From Symbiodinium sp. CCMP2592 (taxonomy: Eukaryota; Sar; Dinophyceae; Suessiales; Symbiodiniaceae): a stretch of DNA of 64,000 nt. The notes under the pieces were generated by a model. The model saw only the letters and a list, made by a program, of their open reading frames with translations. It was not told where the DNA came from and did no database searches. This document shows positions 51,470 through 63,179 of the stretch, piece after piece (within the stretch, counting starts at the first letter, position 1; the number at the start of each line of letters is the position of its first letter). Both the position numbers and the translations under genes were made by a program. The stretch covers positions 312,001 through 376,000 of the forward strand of contig CAJNDT010005757.1 in the NCBI GenBank assembly GCA_905221615.1, written 5' to 3'.

Positions 51470-52325
51470 TTGGGGATGAAAGCTTGCTGCCGGGCCCAGC
51501 GGCTCACTTGGCTCTGCTGCGAGCGTCGTCGTGGCACGGGCCGTGTCAGGAGTTGTGGGGCAGGTCTGATTATCTGCTAATGACGACTCCAGTACAACCG
51601 TCCGAAAACTTGCAAACTGTGGTGAAACTTACGGAGCAACCACCTGAAGCACCCTGCACCCTCAACCGAAGCCTGCGAACACTGTCAACGCCACCCCGAA
51701 TGGCCTGTAGGTCGTAGGGGGCATTCTGCGAAAGCCCGGTAACCTCGGAAGCTGTGTCGGGAAGCTCGAGATGTGGGTACACGGCCCGGCTCTTTGAGGT
51801 TAGGTCGGGTTGCATGAGGCTCCCAGAAACTTTATGCAGAGTTGACACGCCTGAGGAGGTAAACCCGCATATTCCGATCTCAGGACAGCCCTGAAAAGCT
51901 CTATACTTTACAAACATACAACGGCGAGAACCGTGCCATAATAACAAGTAATCCGCATAGAGCCTCAACCAAAACCCCGGCAGCATAGACACTCAGTTGG
52001 TTTTCGCTGCGAGGCCGTCTTTGGACCGACAGAACTGGGAAATTGCAAGCGATGGACCGTTTCTTTACTATGCCCTGACAACTCAGTGATATATCGCACA
52101 CTACTTAAGCTCGATGAAAGCATGATATTCACATGAAGCTGTAAATTCCAAAAAGCGGACTGTAGAAAATGCAGTCGCTGGCGATGCGCCCTACCGGAAT
52201 CGGCTAGATTTCAGCACGACGTTGGTGCTGTCTCCTCCTGCCATTGGATCGCCCCAGGTCACCTCAGCTGCTGCAGGCGCCCTGGATTTCGCATGCAGGG
52301 TCAGGGTCATAGATCCCGAAACCAC
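51470..52325. other. No gene recognised
   Basis: Overlapping open frames on both strands (plus 51442-51717, minus 51570-51992) without motifs; few telomere-like units. A decayed gene piece is possible. Confidence 0.35.
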
Positions 52326-52328
52326 TAA

Positions 52329-52433
52329 AGTAAAAGCCAGAAAGTTGGAATATGATTATCCTAAGCCCTTTATGGTAAATTGTAAGGTATCCTACCCTGA
52401 GACCATATTCCAACTTTCTGGAGTTCCCTGTAG
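52329..52433. mobile_element. MITE-like palindrome, family F (copy 3)
   Basis: CCAGAAAGTTGGAATATGAT and CATATTCCAACTTTCTGG with the same edges (GTAAAAG, AGTTCCCTGTA) as 6005 and 9656; a few substitutions in the centre. Confidence 0.9.
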
Positions 52434-52804
52434 ACCCAAGATCCAACGGACCATCAACCCAACCCCGGATCCCAAACCCTGAAAGCCTTTTACATGACAT
52501 ACTGCGGTTTCGAGTATGTGCCGGGCTCGTCTCGCAAATACCTGACACGGAAGAGCTCATCTTTCTAGAACTGTCAGCCTAGAATAACCCGATGGTGTGG
52601 CAGGAGTTGCTCTCAGTGCAAAACGCAAAGCCTCACTCCATATGTAGAAAACCCTAAACCCCAAAGTAGCTTCACTCCTGCTTGCGACTCCGAGGTGCCA
52701 GCCGCCCATCCCCGCGCAGCGCGGCGAAGGCGGCCACGGAGCCAAGGAGATTTTGGACGCCCGAAAGCTCCTGCGGAGGCGATTTAGGGATCCCTTACGT
52801 AAAG

Positions 52805-52905
52805 GGTCATGGGACTTAGTAACTAGGGTTATAATAAATTTAAAGGTAACTATACTTATAACCCAATTAGGGTACTTATAACAGCCTTACTGACTGAGTC
52901 CCATG
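52805..52905. mobile_element. Family E-like palindrome (divergent)
   Basis: GTCATGGGACTTAGTAAC and TACTGACTGAGTCCCATGAT; the inner AGGTAACTATACTTATAACC is shared with 16250, and CCTCCAAG remains at the right. Confidence 0.7.
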
Positions 52906-53019
52906 ATCCTCCAAGTATAGAACCCTTTAAGGAGCCCTATAAGGAACCCTCTGAAGGATCCCTTATTGAACCCGTTTAAGACCCCGTTCAAGGATGTGGA
53001 ATTTTTGGTGGAGTTCAGG

Positions 53020-53115
53020 AGTTTAGGGTTTTGGAGTTTAGGGTTTCAGGGCTAGGGTTTAGGGCTTTAGGGACTGGGGTTTATTTAGTTCAGGGTTTAG
53101 AGGGTTTAGCAGGGT
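53020..53115. repeat. TTTAGGG telomere-like tract
   Basis: Irregular G-rich units with GGGCTAGGG variants. Confidence 0.75.
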
Positions 53116-53307
53116 ACCCCCCCTGGAGATAGAAAAACCCTAAGATTTAAGATTTCGCCCTAAGGGTCAAGCTATGTACGTGCTAGGTTGCTGGGCTGTA
53201 GACACTACGAGAATCTAAGAGAACTGTTGATAGGGCTGAAGGAAAAGTAACCCACTGGTAACTGGTCTCCAAAAAAACCCACCTGGGGTATCATTGTATT
53301 GCTATGT

Positions 53308-53390
53308 GTATATATATATATATATATACATATAGATGTATGTATGTATGTATGTATGTATGTATATCCACATGTATGTGTGCATATAAC

Positions 53391-53450
<60 letters not shown>
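53308..53450. repeat. (TA)n and (TATG)n microsatellite
   Basis: TA at 53310-53328, GTAT units to 53365, TA from 53391 to 53449. Confidence 0.95.
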
Positions 53451-53451
<1 letters not shown>

Positions 53452-53554
53452 CAGATGTTGCTTTGTTGTTGTGGGATGTCGGGTGAAGGGCATTTGGCAC
53501 AGCGTATGGTTTAAAGCCTTGGCGGCAAACCAACTCGCCGTGATCATAGTCAAC

Positions 53555-53657
53555 CAGAGGCTCCAATATCCCTTGGTTAAGGAATATACCTTAGTTCATA
53601 CTAGGGATCCTACTATAAAAAGTATACTCCTGAATAAAGCGATATTGGAGTCTCTGG
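53555..53657. mobile_element. MITE-like palindrome, family C (copy 3)
   Basis: CCAGAGGCTCCAATATCCCT at the left, GATATTGGAGTCTCTGG at the right, centre ACTAGGGATCCTACT. Confidence 0.85.
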
Positions 53658-54180
53658 GCAGGAGGCTTGGCATGTGCAACTCAAGCACTGTCTGCGACAC
53701 CTTAAGGCCCTACCCATAGGCCCCAAAGTAATTCCTTTTTGGGATTACCGTAATGAACCCCCAAAAGGAACTACCATGGAGCCTTTGGGTACACAGGTTT
53801 CACAGGTCAAAGGCTTTGCCGATCAAGATGCCTTCAGGTCGTAGTGTCTATAGACTTCGGGCTATCATGAGTTGTCGAGTGGTGGGTGTGAGCTTCGCCC
53901 TCAGTGGCCATGGAAGATCATCAACGTGAGGCCGGAGACAAAAGGTTGCAGAGCAAATGGGGCTGAAGGGTCAGGGTTCTTGACAAAAACTCCAGGGGCC
54001 CAAACTCAGAAGCAAAGCGACGCAGGCGCAATTCGGGTTTTGGCAAGCCGGGCGACATTCGGGTTTTGCAAACGCTAGCCCGTGGAGAAACCCCCGAAAA
54101 TGACTCCAAAACCTTGGTATCAACAATTAGAACTTACTTGTCCAATATCCTGGTGGTACTGGAGGTTAACCTTTGGGATG

Positions 54181-54290
54181 ATATGGGTGGGTGTCAAAAT
54201 GATGGTCCCTTCTTGGGTACCCTAAATATGAGGTGTCATATTATAGTAGGGACCCCAAAAGGGACCATAATTTTGACAACCAGCCATCTA
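54181..54290. mobile_element. MITE-like palindrome, family P (copy 3)
   Basis: ATATGGGTGGGTGTCAAAAT and ATTTTGACAACCAGCCATCT; GGTACCCTAAATATGAGG inside as in 28415. A family-G right end (CTCACTCTACTACTAGG) follows at 54329. Confidence 0.85.
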
Positions 54291-54422
54291 GGGAATATCG
54301 TTCCCCAAGAAAGTTGAAGGTTGGAGGTTGCTCACTCTACTACTAGGAGAACCATCAGAATCAGCTTGTCTTTGATTGGAGTCCATTATGCTATGGCGAG
54401 ATGAATGCTTCTTGTTCTCATC

Positions 54423-54520
54423 CATATGGGAGTTTCCGAAAATAGGGGACCCCAATATAGTACCCTAAGGAGTAGGACCCTTATTATGAGTACCCCAGAA
54501 TAAGGTACCCCGAAATAGGG
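54423..54520. mobile_element. Family B element, right arm truncated
   Basis: CATATGGGAGTTTCCGAAAA and AATATAGTACCCTAAGGAGT; ends at GGTACCCCGAAATAGGG without the TTTCGGAAACTCCC arm. Confidence 0.8.
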
Positions 54521-54908
54521 CATGGATTCCTCAACCCTAAACCTGAACCCTCAACCCTTCGGGTGTGGGGCTTAGAGTTTTCTAGGTTCCCCCAGTAGCC
54601 CCTGAATAAACAGGGAACCTTTCAGGAGACCCGGTATTCAAAAAAAGCAAAAAGTGTACTGCTGGGGAACCTCGTTTTCCCTAAACCCTAGACCCTGAAC
54701 CCTACCCTAAACCTTATAGGGTTAATATAGGGACGACAACGGAATACTAGGGAAGACGGACAGCTGCATAGAGCCCAGAGGCTACAACGCCTGTGGAAGT
54801 AGCACAAACAAAGAACTAACTGCGCTTAGGGTTTGGAGCCCGCTGAACACAAAACCCGAAATCCCTCGACCCTGAACCCTTCTGATTTGGGGCCCATGTG
54901 CTTTGAAG

Positions 54909-55001
54909 GGGAACTAAAGGTTAAACCTTTTTTTGCTTATATAGGGGTTATATAGGGACTATACTCCCCAAAATGGTTAAAGGTTACCTACTCTACTACT
55001 A
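54909..55001. mobile_element. MITE-like element, family G (copy 2)
   Basis: GGGGAACTAAAGGTTAAACC, TTATATAGGGGTTATATAGG, AAAATGGTTAAAGGTTACC, CTACTCTACTACTA. Confidence 0.8.
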
Positions 55002-55561
55002 CCCTAAACCCCAAACCCCATGTGTTTTGAGGTTCGGAGATACCTTGTCGGCGCTCCTCTTGCAACGCCCGGCTGTCGCCCCCCTCCTTCGAGTCGCCCC
55101 AGGTCACCACCTCTTCACTGGCTCTTAAAGGTCCTCCTCTGCACTAGGATACCCAAAACCCGAAAACCCCTAAGCCCTTAAATTCATAGAAACCCAAAAC
55201 CCTAAACCCCTAAACTCCCAAACCATGAATGATTCGGGGCCCTAAATCGACCAGTGAAGCCTTGCGAGATCTTTTCGGGCTCCGGTTTCGGGGGTGTAGG
55301 TCGAGGCTAGAAAGGTTGACAGGCCATCCGCCCATATCTTGAAGCACATGGCCTTTAGTAGATATGTGTTGAAGACTTAGTCAAGGGTTCAGGCTTCTAG
55401 TCTTCAAGCGCAGAGTCTGGGCCTTAGGGCGCTTCGGATGGAAGGCCTCCAACACTCCTGCCCAGAATAGCACCCCATACCAGATGCCCGGTTCGATCCG
55501 CCCCAAGCTCCCGGCGGCTCTTGCTTGCGGGTCACGACTACAGAAGGTGAGGAGCTACTTA

Positions 55562-55652
55562 CTTACCTTTGGCTAGTAGGGAATGGAGGAATGGGGTACA
55601 AGTATAACTACCATTACTACCATTCTTCCATTGCCTACTAACCAAAAGTAAG
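55562..55652. mobile_element. MITE-like palindrome, family A (copy 5)
   Basis: CTTACCTTTGGCTAGTAGGG and GCCTACTAACCAAAAGTAAG; centre ACAAGTATAACTACCATTAC. 55005-55560 has no recognised gene; its GC-rich part 55440-55555 is unassigned. Confidence 0.85.
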
Positions 55653-55678
55653 GCTAGCGTCGAAAAAGTGCTTTGAGA

Positions 55679-55790
55679 CCCAGAGACTCCAATATCCCTT
55701 AATTAAGGAATATACCACAAATTTTTAGTAGGATCCCTAATATGATTTAAAGTCTATTCCTTAACTAAGTTGGATATTGGAGTCTCTGGG
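55679..55790. mobile_element. MITE-like palindrome, family C (copy 4)
   Basis: CCCAGAGACTCCAATATCCC and GGATATTGGAGTCTCTGGG tips; AATTAAGGAATATACC / GTCTATTCCTTAACTAAG inside. It sits 27 bp after a family A element. Confidence 0.9.
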
Positions 55791-55902
55791 TTTAGAGTCG
55801 AAGAGTAGGGCTTGCTGCGCCGGCTGTTGCCCTCGGGTGCTATCGTTGCTTGCTTCTGCCTCACCGAGACTGCGAGCCTTCGAGTGGGGATCGGTCTAAA
55901 AA

Positions 55903-55916
55903 AGAGAGAGAGAGAG

Positions 55917-55950
<34 letters not shown>
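55903..55950. repeat. (GA)n then (TA)n microsatellite
   Basis: AGAGAGAG (55905-55920) followed by 30 bp of TA. Confidence 0.95.
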
Positions 55951-55951
<1 letters not shown>

Positions 55952-56078
55952 ATGAATTGAATGAGAAAAGTGCCCAGGCATCGAATACGTACAAAGCACG
56001 CGCAGAAGAGAGAAGAGAGCTGCATCCAAAGGCTGCATGGATTTCGAGCGTCACAGTTGTTGCCGAACGTCGCGCTGA

Positions 56079-56267
56079 ATGGCAAACGGAATGCGATCAT
56101 ACTGCAGCCTAGCTACTAGGATTAGGGCCCTGATTGAAAGCTCGGTGGTGCCTTGCCGTCGCTGCGGAGGGCAGCGAAAGCACCCTGGGTTGCCGCAATG
56201 TGCTCCACACTATGGAGCTGGCCTGGTTGAGAAGGCCTATACTTCTCTAAACTCGAATATGGTTTAG
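56079..56267 (+). other. Short open frame, coding status unclear
   Basis: 62 codons including PCRRCGGQRKHPGLPQCAPH, a Cys/His-rich stretch. GC-rich relative to its surroundings and free of telomere-like units, ending at a TTTAGGG tract. No splice support and no family recognised. Confidence 0.2.
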
Positions 56268-56327
56268 GGTTTAGGGGTTTTAGGGGTTTAGGGTTATATG
56301 TAGGGGTTTAGGGTTTAGGCTAGTTCT

Positions 56328-56438
56328 CAGAGACTCCAATATCCCTTAAGTAAGGAGTATAGTATACCTTAAATCATATTAGGGATCCAACTATAATTTA
56401 AGGTATATTCCTTAATTAAGGGATATTGGAGTCTCTGG
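56328..56438. mobile_element. MITE-like palindrome, family C (copy 5)
   Basis: CTCAGAGACTCCAATATCCC and GGGATATTGGAGTCTCTGGG; the longest uninterrupted right arm of the family. Preceded by TTTAGGG units (56262-56320). Confidence 0.9.
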
Positions 56439-56439
56439 G

Positions 56440-57317
56440 TTCTCTAGATTCGTATAGGGCTTTTAATAAGGTTCCTTGTAAAGGATTCTTCAACGGCTTA
56501 GAGAGCTACCCAAGTATGGATACACGGGCTTGCAAAAAGGGAGGGTTGAAAGCCACAAGCTCTGGGCTTTATCGTTGCAGGAGTTTGCGCCCAGAGCGTT
56601 TCCAAAGCCAACCTTGGCCATAGTGCTCCCCGCCTAAAACCCAGGCCCCATGACCGCATGCCTTCATCATATCCCGCAACCGACACTGAGAACCCCACCT
56701 TCGCCCTAAACCCTCAACCTGAAACTGCGAAGCGCCCCAACCCAAAACCCTACAGCCCTCAACAAGAACTACTCCTGAACCTTACCAGACACCGAACCCC
56801 AAACACACGCAATCCTACTACTCAGAAACCCATCCTCCTAGCCATGCATGAGCGTTAACTGGTTCAGGGACTACTGCCGGGTTTGGATTCTAGATCGGCT
56901 TCTTTCAAGCGGATCCTCCTGATATGGCGTCTGAACTACCAAGAACTTGTCCGTCTTCCTATAAGCCATGGCTTAGGTGTTTCTAGTTGCAAAGTTGCAA
57001 AGAATAGGTGAACGCAGTTTCAAGCAAACAGAGCCTGAACTCGGATGTCGACCATCTTCAGACAGATGCTTACGTTTGCCTTTAAATCCCAAATTTTGGG
57101 GTTGTAAGGTTGAGGGCTGAACTCCTGAAGCCCGAAACCCCTGAACCCTAAAGCCAGGACCTTAAACCCTAAATGAGCAGCGACGCAAGTAATTACGAGG
57201 GATGGCCTTGGACTGATGCAGAGTTTCCGCCATGATCTGGCTGGCCCCAAGTCACCACCTGCCATGCGGTAGTCTAAGAGGCTCCTCGGCTACCGCTTTT
57301 GGAGACAAAGTTGAACA
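56440..57317. other. No gene recognised
   Basis: Unassigned sequence with CCCTAAAC-like fragments (56700-56760, 57125-57170). Confidence 0.4.
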
Positions 57318-57428
57318 ATATAAGGGCCTTAATAATTAGAATAAGGCTTTTTGTTGGGGGGGTCCATATTGTAGTTTTAATATAAACTACCCCCCAAACC
57401 CTATCCTTGTTGTTAAGGCCAAGTATTC
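57318..57428. mobile_element. MITE-like palindrome, family D (copy 11)
   Basis: TATAAGGGCCTTAATAATTA at the left, CCTATCCTTGTTGTTAAGGC at the right; a G run (57355-57362) near the centre. Confidence 0.75.
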
Positions 57429-57429
57429 C

Positions 57430-58200
57430 TCTTCAGGTTTAGGGTCCCTTGGCCAACCCTGTTCGATCCAGCCGAGAACTGGATGTTCTGCGGCACCAGG
57501 AGCACCTGAACCTTGGTGCTAGTGCGTGGCGCAGGATGTAGGTGGGTGAGATCGCGGCCGAATCTTATGATGTGCCGGAGAAGCAGCGGCTCTCTTCAGC
57601 GATCGAAGGTGGTCGTAGCAAGCTCGCGTGTGCAGCATTCGGAGATCGGTTTGGGGGCGATGGCTCAGGAACCATGAACCGGCCACATGACCTGACCAGG
57701 GTCGTGCGCTGCGAGCTTCGGAACAAATGCGAACCCGCCCAGGCGACGGCAATGTAACCTTGTGTTTTTGCTTAGGGCTTTGGGTTTTTATTGACGGTTA
57801 ACAAGGTTGGTTAGTGCTTCGGACGCAATGATTCGGAAACAAGGCGATTGCATAAGCGTCGGAGCAGGATACGAGCCCAGTAGGATAGGGTATAACCCTC
57901 AAAAAGGCCAAACCCTAAATTAGAAAACCCAAACCCTCGACCCTTCAAGCCGGAAAGCCCTAACCCCTTAACCCTCAAGGTATCTTAAGTTAATACAAGC
58001 CTAAACCTGATATACCCACAACATCTCAATCCATATTCCACTTGTATCAGAATATACCTTCAGTATAACATATATACTCGAAACCCCATTGCAACTCCCA
58101 AGGCCCTCCCTAGGCTAACTCTCCAAGCCCCTGTGGTATCTGTGAAATGAAATACCCACACCAACCCTAAACCGCACAATTTTGGAGTTACCAAATTCTA
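57430..58200. other. Possible gene remnant (57542-57757), otherwise nothing seen
   Basis: A GC-rich block holds a plus-strand frame of 71 codons (GEIAAESYDVPEKQRLSSAI and onward) and an overlapping minus-strand frame. Composition differs from the MITE-rich flanks, suggesting an exon relic, but no family or splice partner was found. Confidence 0.25.
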
Positions 58201-58204
58201 ATTC

Positions 58205-58306
58205 TTACCTGAACCCCAAGGACCCTACCTTCTATGGAGTCTTAGAAGGGAGCTCTAACAAGGAGCCCTAAAAGAAGGGTAGGTTTTTCTAGGGGTCCAG
58301 GTAAGG
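58205..58306. mobile_element. MITE-like palindrome, family K (copy 2)
   Basis: TTACCTGAACCCCAAGGACC and GGGGTCCAGGTAA; inner CCTACCTTCT / AAGAAGGGTAGG. Confidence 0.7.
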
Positions 58307-58309
58307 CAC

Positions 58310-59510
58310 CTTGCCGTTCGTCCTGACCGCGGCGAAGGCGCGAGCTGAGGCAAAGATCTTCCCTGGGCGGAGGAGACATACCCACAACCTATTCTAGGTT
58401 GGCCCTTTAAAGCCTCTGAAAAATGTTCGTAAATAGGGTCCTATTAAGCCCAATAAGGGAAAATATAAACTATCCCGAAGGCCTACCTAGAAATGAGTTT
58501 AGTAGTCGTGACAAGCATAATAACCATGGCAGTAAATAATGAAAGCAAACAGTTTTAATACAAATAGGCAGCAATAACAGTAAGAGAAATACAAACTAAA
58601 GACAGCATTCCATTCCTAAAGTTCATGGCGCTTATTGCAACACTAAGAACAATATTGCTCATAATGATGATGCCAATAGTGATGTAATGATAACCGTGTC
58701 ACCCGAAGAACACTAGTAGTAGAGAAATCATTAACTGATAGTTTGCGATTATGAGAACGACATAGTTCGAAGGATATGCCCAGGACTCTATAGCAGCCTT
58801 ATCGAAAAGGACATTTCGTGACCTGACGGCCTGAATCGGAGTCCGAAATTTAAAGCTCGGACCCGAAAGCCGTGCGGAAGCAAAGCGCTTTTGATTTGCA
58901 GGGGCTGGAACAAAGCCCTCGGCCCTACGCATGACTAATTATCCCAAACCTAAAACCCCAAACCCCATACGCCCCAAATCCGGATTCACCCTTGCATGAA
59001 GCAAAGCTGCGCACGCATGTCAGCGACGACTGCACTGGTCCGCTGTCGCCGCCGAGCCTTTGGCGAGCTTCTGCAGCTGTTAAGCGTTGGGGTTTGGGGT
59101 GTAGGTCAAGGCGTTTACGGAGATTGCAGGGATTTGGGCTTCTAGGCAGCTTTTTGCTGCCAGTTTGGTGTCAACTCCGTCTTGGCCGAATGTTAGACTA
59201 GGCATCCGTCTACGGATCAACATTCGGCCGCAATTCCTGTTAAGGGATGCCAGGCAGCGGGCATTCAACTCAGCAGCATAGTATGTAGCATAAGACATAT
59301 ATATATATATATACATACATACTATTTTCGTATAAACGGAACACAACATAAGCGAGTAATTAGTTTTAATCAAAATCATATTAACCATCATACTAATGCC
59401 AGTAAAAATATTGACAATGATAATATAAGCATAATAATAATAAAGATGACAATATTAATATAATTACAATAATAAGAAGAAGAATAGACTCGCCTTTCCT
59501 AGAGCCAAGG
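58310..59510. other. No gene recognised; AT-rich second half
   Basis: 58500-58700 and 59330-59490 are rich in AATAATAA-type sequence; a TA run lies at 59299-59312. Short frames at 58699-58932 and 58992-59201 lack motifs. Confidence 0.4.
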
Positions 59511-59514
59511 TGCT

Positions 59515-59562
59515 ACGAGAACGAAAATGCGAAGCCATACGAGAACGAAAATGCGAAGCCAT
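59515..59562. repeat. 24-bp exact tandem duplication
   Basis: ACGAGAACGAAAATGCGAAG plus CCAT, twice in a row. Confidence 0.95.
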
Positions 59563-60142
59563 TGGGTCTTGAAACCCGGACCCTAACTCCCAAGAACCGA
59601 CATCATCTGCAGCACTGCCTATGTGCTGTCAGAGCCCTCAAACTATCAGAGACAGAGCTCCGAACCGCAGCACAAATACACCGGAGGGCCTTAGGACCTT
59701 AGGATTGTCAGAATAGGCTTTACATAGGGTTTAGGATTTGAGGTTTCGGGTTGAGGGCGACTATGGTTTCGGAAGACGTACAGAGGGAGCGTAGGAGGAC
59801 CTCCAGGCTATCTTCATGAAGCCAAGCATTGCTGTCTGCGGAACCGTTGACGGCCCCACGTCACCACCGATCCATCCTTGCTGCTCTTACGGATAGTCTC
59901 CATTGGCTGTATGGTTCATAGGGTCGTAGCCATATGTTATCAACAGATATAAAGGAACTATAATTATCATGAGCCTAAACCCTAAACCCTTGAACCCTAT
60001 ACATATAGATCCGTTTAAAGGAACCCCAGGATTTATATCATCTCTGGTAGAACTCTGACGGGCCCCGGCGGTTTTATTCGGGTGGGTTCGGCTGCAAGTC
60101 TTTACAGGAACCCGAAAAAATGAGGGAAGGGCTTGTAGGGAC

Positions 60143-60236
60143 TACCTTAACCCTGAATATCCTATCTTTTTCAGGACTCATATAAGGAAATCATAACAAG
60201 GAGCCCTAAGACGGTAGGATATTTAGGGTTAAGGTA
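60143..60236. mobile_element. MITE-like palindrome, family K (copy 3)
   Basis: TACCTTAACCCTGAATATCC and GGATATTTAGGGTTAAGGTA pair almost perfectly. 59565-60140 has no recognised gene. Confidence 0.8.
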
Positions 60237-60810
60237 CAACAATGGACCTTGAGGTACTATCAAGGCGATCCCTTCCCCCAATCCCTATACTTGAAACCAG
60301 GGAGACTATGAAATGCGGGTGGCCGATCTGGTTTAACGCGGCTCTTCTGGAGTTGGGCTCAGGGATTCGAGATTTAACTTTGCCAGCTGGCTTGAGCAGA
60401 TCATAGGTTTCTTTACAAATTGAAACCTATAGACCCCTTAGAGGAACCCTAAACTATGGTACCTGAATTTAAATTTCTTCACCCTTAAACCCCATATTGA
60501 ACCCTATAGACCCCTTAAAGGAGCCCAAAATAGCTATGGGGTTCGGGGAGCCTGTTGCGGACCTGCGTTCAGGCGCCAAGACACAATCTAAAGCAACCTG
60601 AAGCGCCCGTAAGACCCAAGGACCAAAATCCTGAACCCGCGAAACCTATGTTAATGGCTGGGATAGGATTAAAAATGCACCTTTTTATTCCGTATTGGGT
60701 TTAAGTACCCATAAAAATGTAAAATGTTACTCAACTATGACAAAGAGACCCTCTTTCCAACCCTGAACCCGATAAGCCTTGCACCCTCCGCGAGGTAAAG
60801 CCCAACGTAC

Positions 60811-61020
60811 GGTTGATGATATATATCCTGCACTGCCCATATTCAGGCCCATATTCAGGAATGTACCATAACTCCCATCGTTTAGGGTCTTTAAGGTAAT
60901 GCAGGATTTATATCTTCAACCTAAACCCCAAACCTTAAAACCCTATAGATCCCTTACAGGAACCCTGACACATCCGTTTAAATGAACCCCAGGATTTATA
61001 TCATCAACCTAGCACCCCAA
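60811..61020. mobile_element. Family O palindrome cluster
   Basis: GTTGATGATATATATCCTGC and GCAGGATTTATATCTTCAAC (60811-60920), then AGGATTTATATCATCAAC again at 61000-61017, so there is a second right end. CCTTACAGGAACCC lies between. Confidence 0.7.
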
Positions 61021-61297
61021 GATCCGTCTCTTCGGCTGAGGATCGGCCCGGCGAGCAGCAAAAGCTGCCTGGGCTGCGACGATCCTCGGTGTGAGTAATT
61101 TGCTTCGCGGTGGTCGGCAGCAGGGTTCAAGGTTTAGGTTTTTATTTGTTTGAGCTCCTTTTGTGCATCTGCCCCAAGGTGAGGTTTAGGGGTTTACGGT
61201 TTAGGGTTTACGGTTCGGTAGAAGGGCTTCTGCCGGGGCTCTTCGTGTGTACGGTCTTCGAGCTGGGGTTCACGGTGTAGGGTTCCCTACCTTTCGG

Positions 61298-61400
61298 GTA
61301 TCATGGGGAACTAGAGCTTAACCTTTTTGGTTATATAGGGATTATCTAGGGACTCTACGACCCAAAAAATGGTTAGAGGCTACCCACTCTACTACTAGGG
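61298..61400. mobile_element. MITE-like element, family G (copy 3)
   Basis: GGGTATCATGGGGAACTAGA, CTTTTTGGTTATATAGGGAT, AAAAATGGTTAGAGGCTACC, CACTCTACTACTAGG. Confidence 0.8.
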
Positions 61401-61771
61401 TTCTTGTTGGATTTGGGAACTTCTTGTTCTAGGCTCGAAGGTCAAGATTTGGCGTAGACCGAACGGGCGCTTGAATGGTTGCTACGTGAGCGCGAGGCAC
61501 GTTTTGTTACGTTTGGGTGAAACATGAGGCTCAGGTGAAATAGGGATTTACATGGGTTCCAGGGTTCGGGTCCAGCAAGCTAGGTATGCGGTTTCAGTCC
61601 GTGCGTAAACCGTCAACCCTAAATCCCCAAACCCTGCACCATGGCCTGGCCCAAACACCAGCAACGATGCATGCACCTAAATGCCTGGATCCGAAATCCT
61701 GATATAAAATGCAAACGGCACACCGAGAGAACCGTCTCCAAAACGTTTACTACTACCCGCGTAATATACAA

Positions 61772-62217
61772 AGTTACATATATATATATATATACACATA
61801 CATATATATATATGTATATATAACTATAAAGTTAAATATAGATGTATAGATACAGACATAGATGCAGATATATAGGTACAGAGACATACCAAGACCGCTT
61901 AGAGCATCCGAGAGTGGACGCCTGCGAAAAGCCCTGTCTTGCTAATTGGTACTGTGCCTTTTTGGACGTTCGATCTTTAGGGTCCGTTAGAAATGCCTGG
62001 GTACGCATGCATGCAGGTATGTATGTCTGTCGGATTTTCTGCATGTATGCACGTATGTATGCATGCATGCATGGGTGTATGTACGTATGTAGGTTGGTGG
62101 GTAGATAGATAGGTCGGTAGGTAGCTATGTATGTATGTGTGTGTGTGTGCAAATATGTGTTTGCATGCATATATCTATATCTATATATATATATACACAC
62201 ACGTAGGTGTCTATATG

Positions 62218-62292
<75 letters not shown>

Positions 62293-62330
62293 CATATATA
62301 TATATATATATGAGGCAGGAACCTTTATGT
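61772..62330. repeat. (TA)n, GATA and TATG microsatellite region
   Basis: TA runs at 61775-61830, 62175-62196 and 62220-62312, with GTATGTATGCATG (62010-62145) between; the only unique piece is 61885-62000. Confidence 0.9.
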
Positions 62331-62411
62331 ATAATGTGTCGCTCGCTCTTTGTGTAAATACTAAACACCGTCTACACACTGCAACAGTATGATTAGTGTT
62401 CCTCATCGACG

Positions 62412-62755
62412 GCTGCCTGATGGGACAGCACCACTGAAGGTGGATGAGCATGGCATGTGCACAAGTTCGGAGGCACCGCAAGCATCGAGTTCGAGCCAGC
62501 ATGTGATGGCTGAGGAGACTGAGGCGCCTCTGTTGACTGTTTCCACGCCACTGACTGCTCATGGTCTCCAAACGACCGGAACAGCTGCCTGATGGGACAC
62601 CACCACGGAGGGTCGATGAGCATGGCAGGTGCAACAACTTCGGAGGCACCGCAAGCACCGAGTTCGAGCCAGCATGTGATGACTAAGGAGACTGAGGCGC
62701 CTGTGTTGACGGTTCCGATAAAGGTAACTGCTCATGGTCTCCACACGACCGGAAG
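62412..62755. repeat. 172-bp tandem duplication
   Basis: GCTGCCTGATGGGACA begins at 62412 and 62584; shared GATGAGCATGGCA, TTCGGAGGCACCGCAAGCA, GAGTTCGAGCCAGCATGTGA, GAGACTGAGGCGCC and TGCTCATGGTCTCCA. Each unit encodes SSSQHVM and ETEAP in its own frame, but 172 is not a multiple of three, so a continuous repeat protein is excluded unless splicing intervenes. Confidence 0.85.
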
Positions 62756-63179
62756 ATCGGGTCTCACTCAGGAGGCTTAGCCCTCGCGCCCACCCAACCC
62801 CCCTTTTATGCCGTTCAAGCTTGCTTTCAATAACATCGCACCATGAACAAGACGTGCATCAAATACAGTTTTTCAGAGCTTTTCAACTTTCATCATAAAG
62901 GCATTCAGTTTCCAGTTGGGGAGGTGCGTCCCCCTTTTTTTAAGCTTTTTGCCGACTTCCCTTACCTACTTTGCTCTATCGACCAGAGGCCACAAACCTT
63001 GGAGACCTGATACAGTTGGGGGTACGACCAGGGGTGTGAATAAGTCTGTCCTTCGGCTTTTCACAGGCAGTCGAGAACGCACCGGACACCTCGGAAGACA
63101 AGGTGCTTTACCCGCTATTTAACCCTTTCAACGGGAAATGAGAAGCCCTCTACCTCATCCTCTGGAGCAAGAACAGGGC

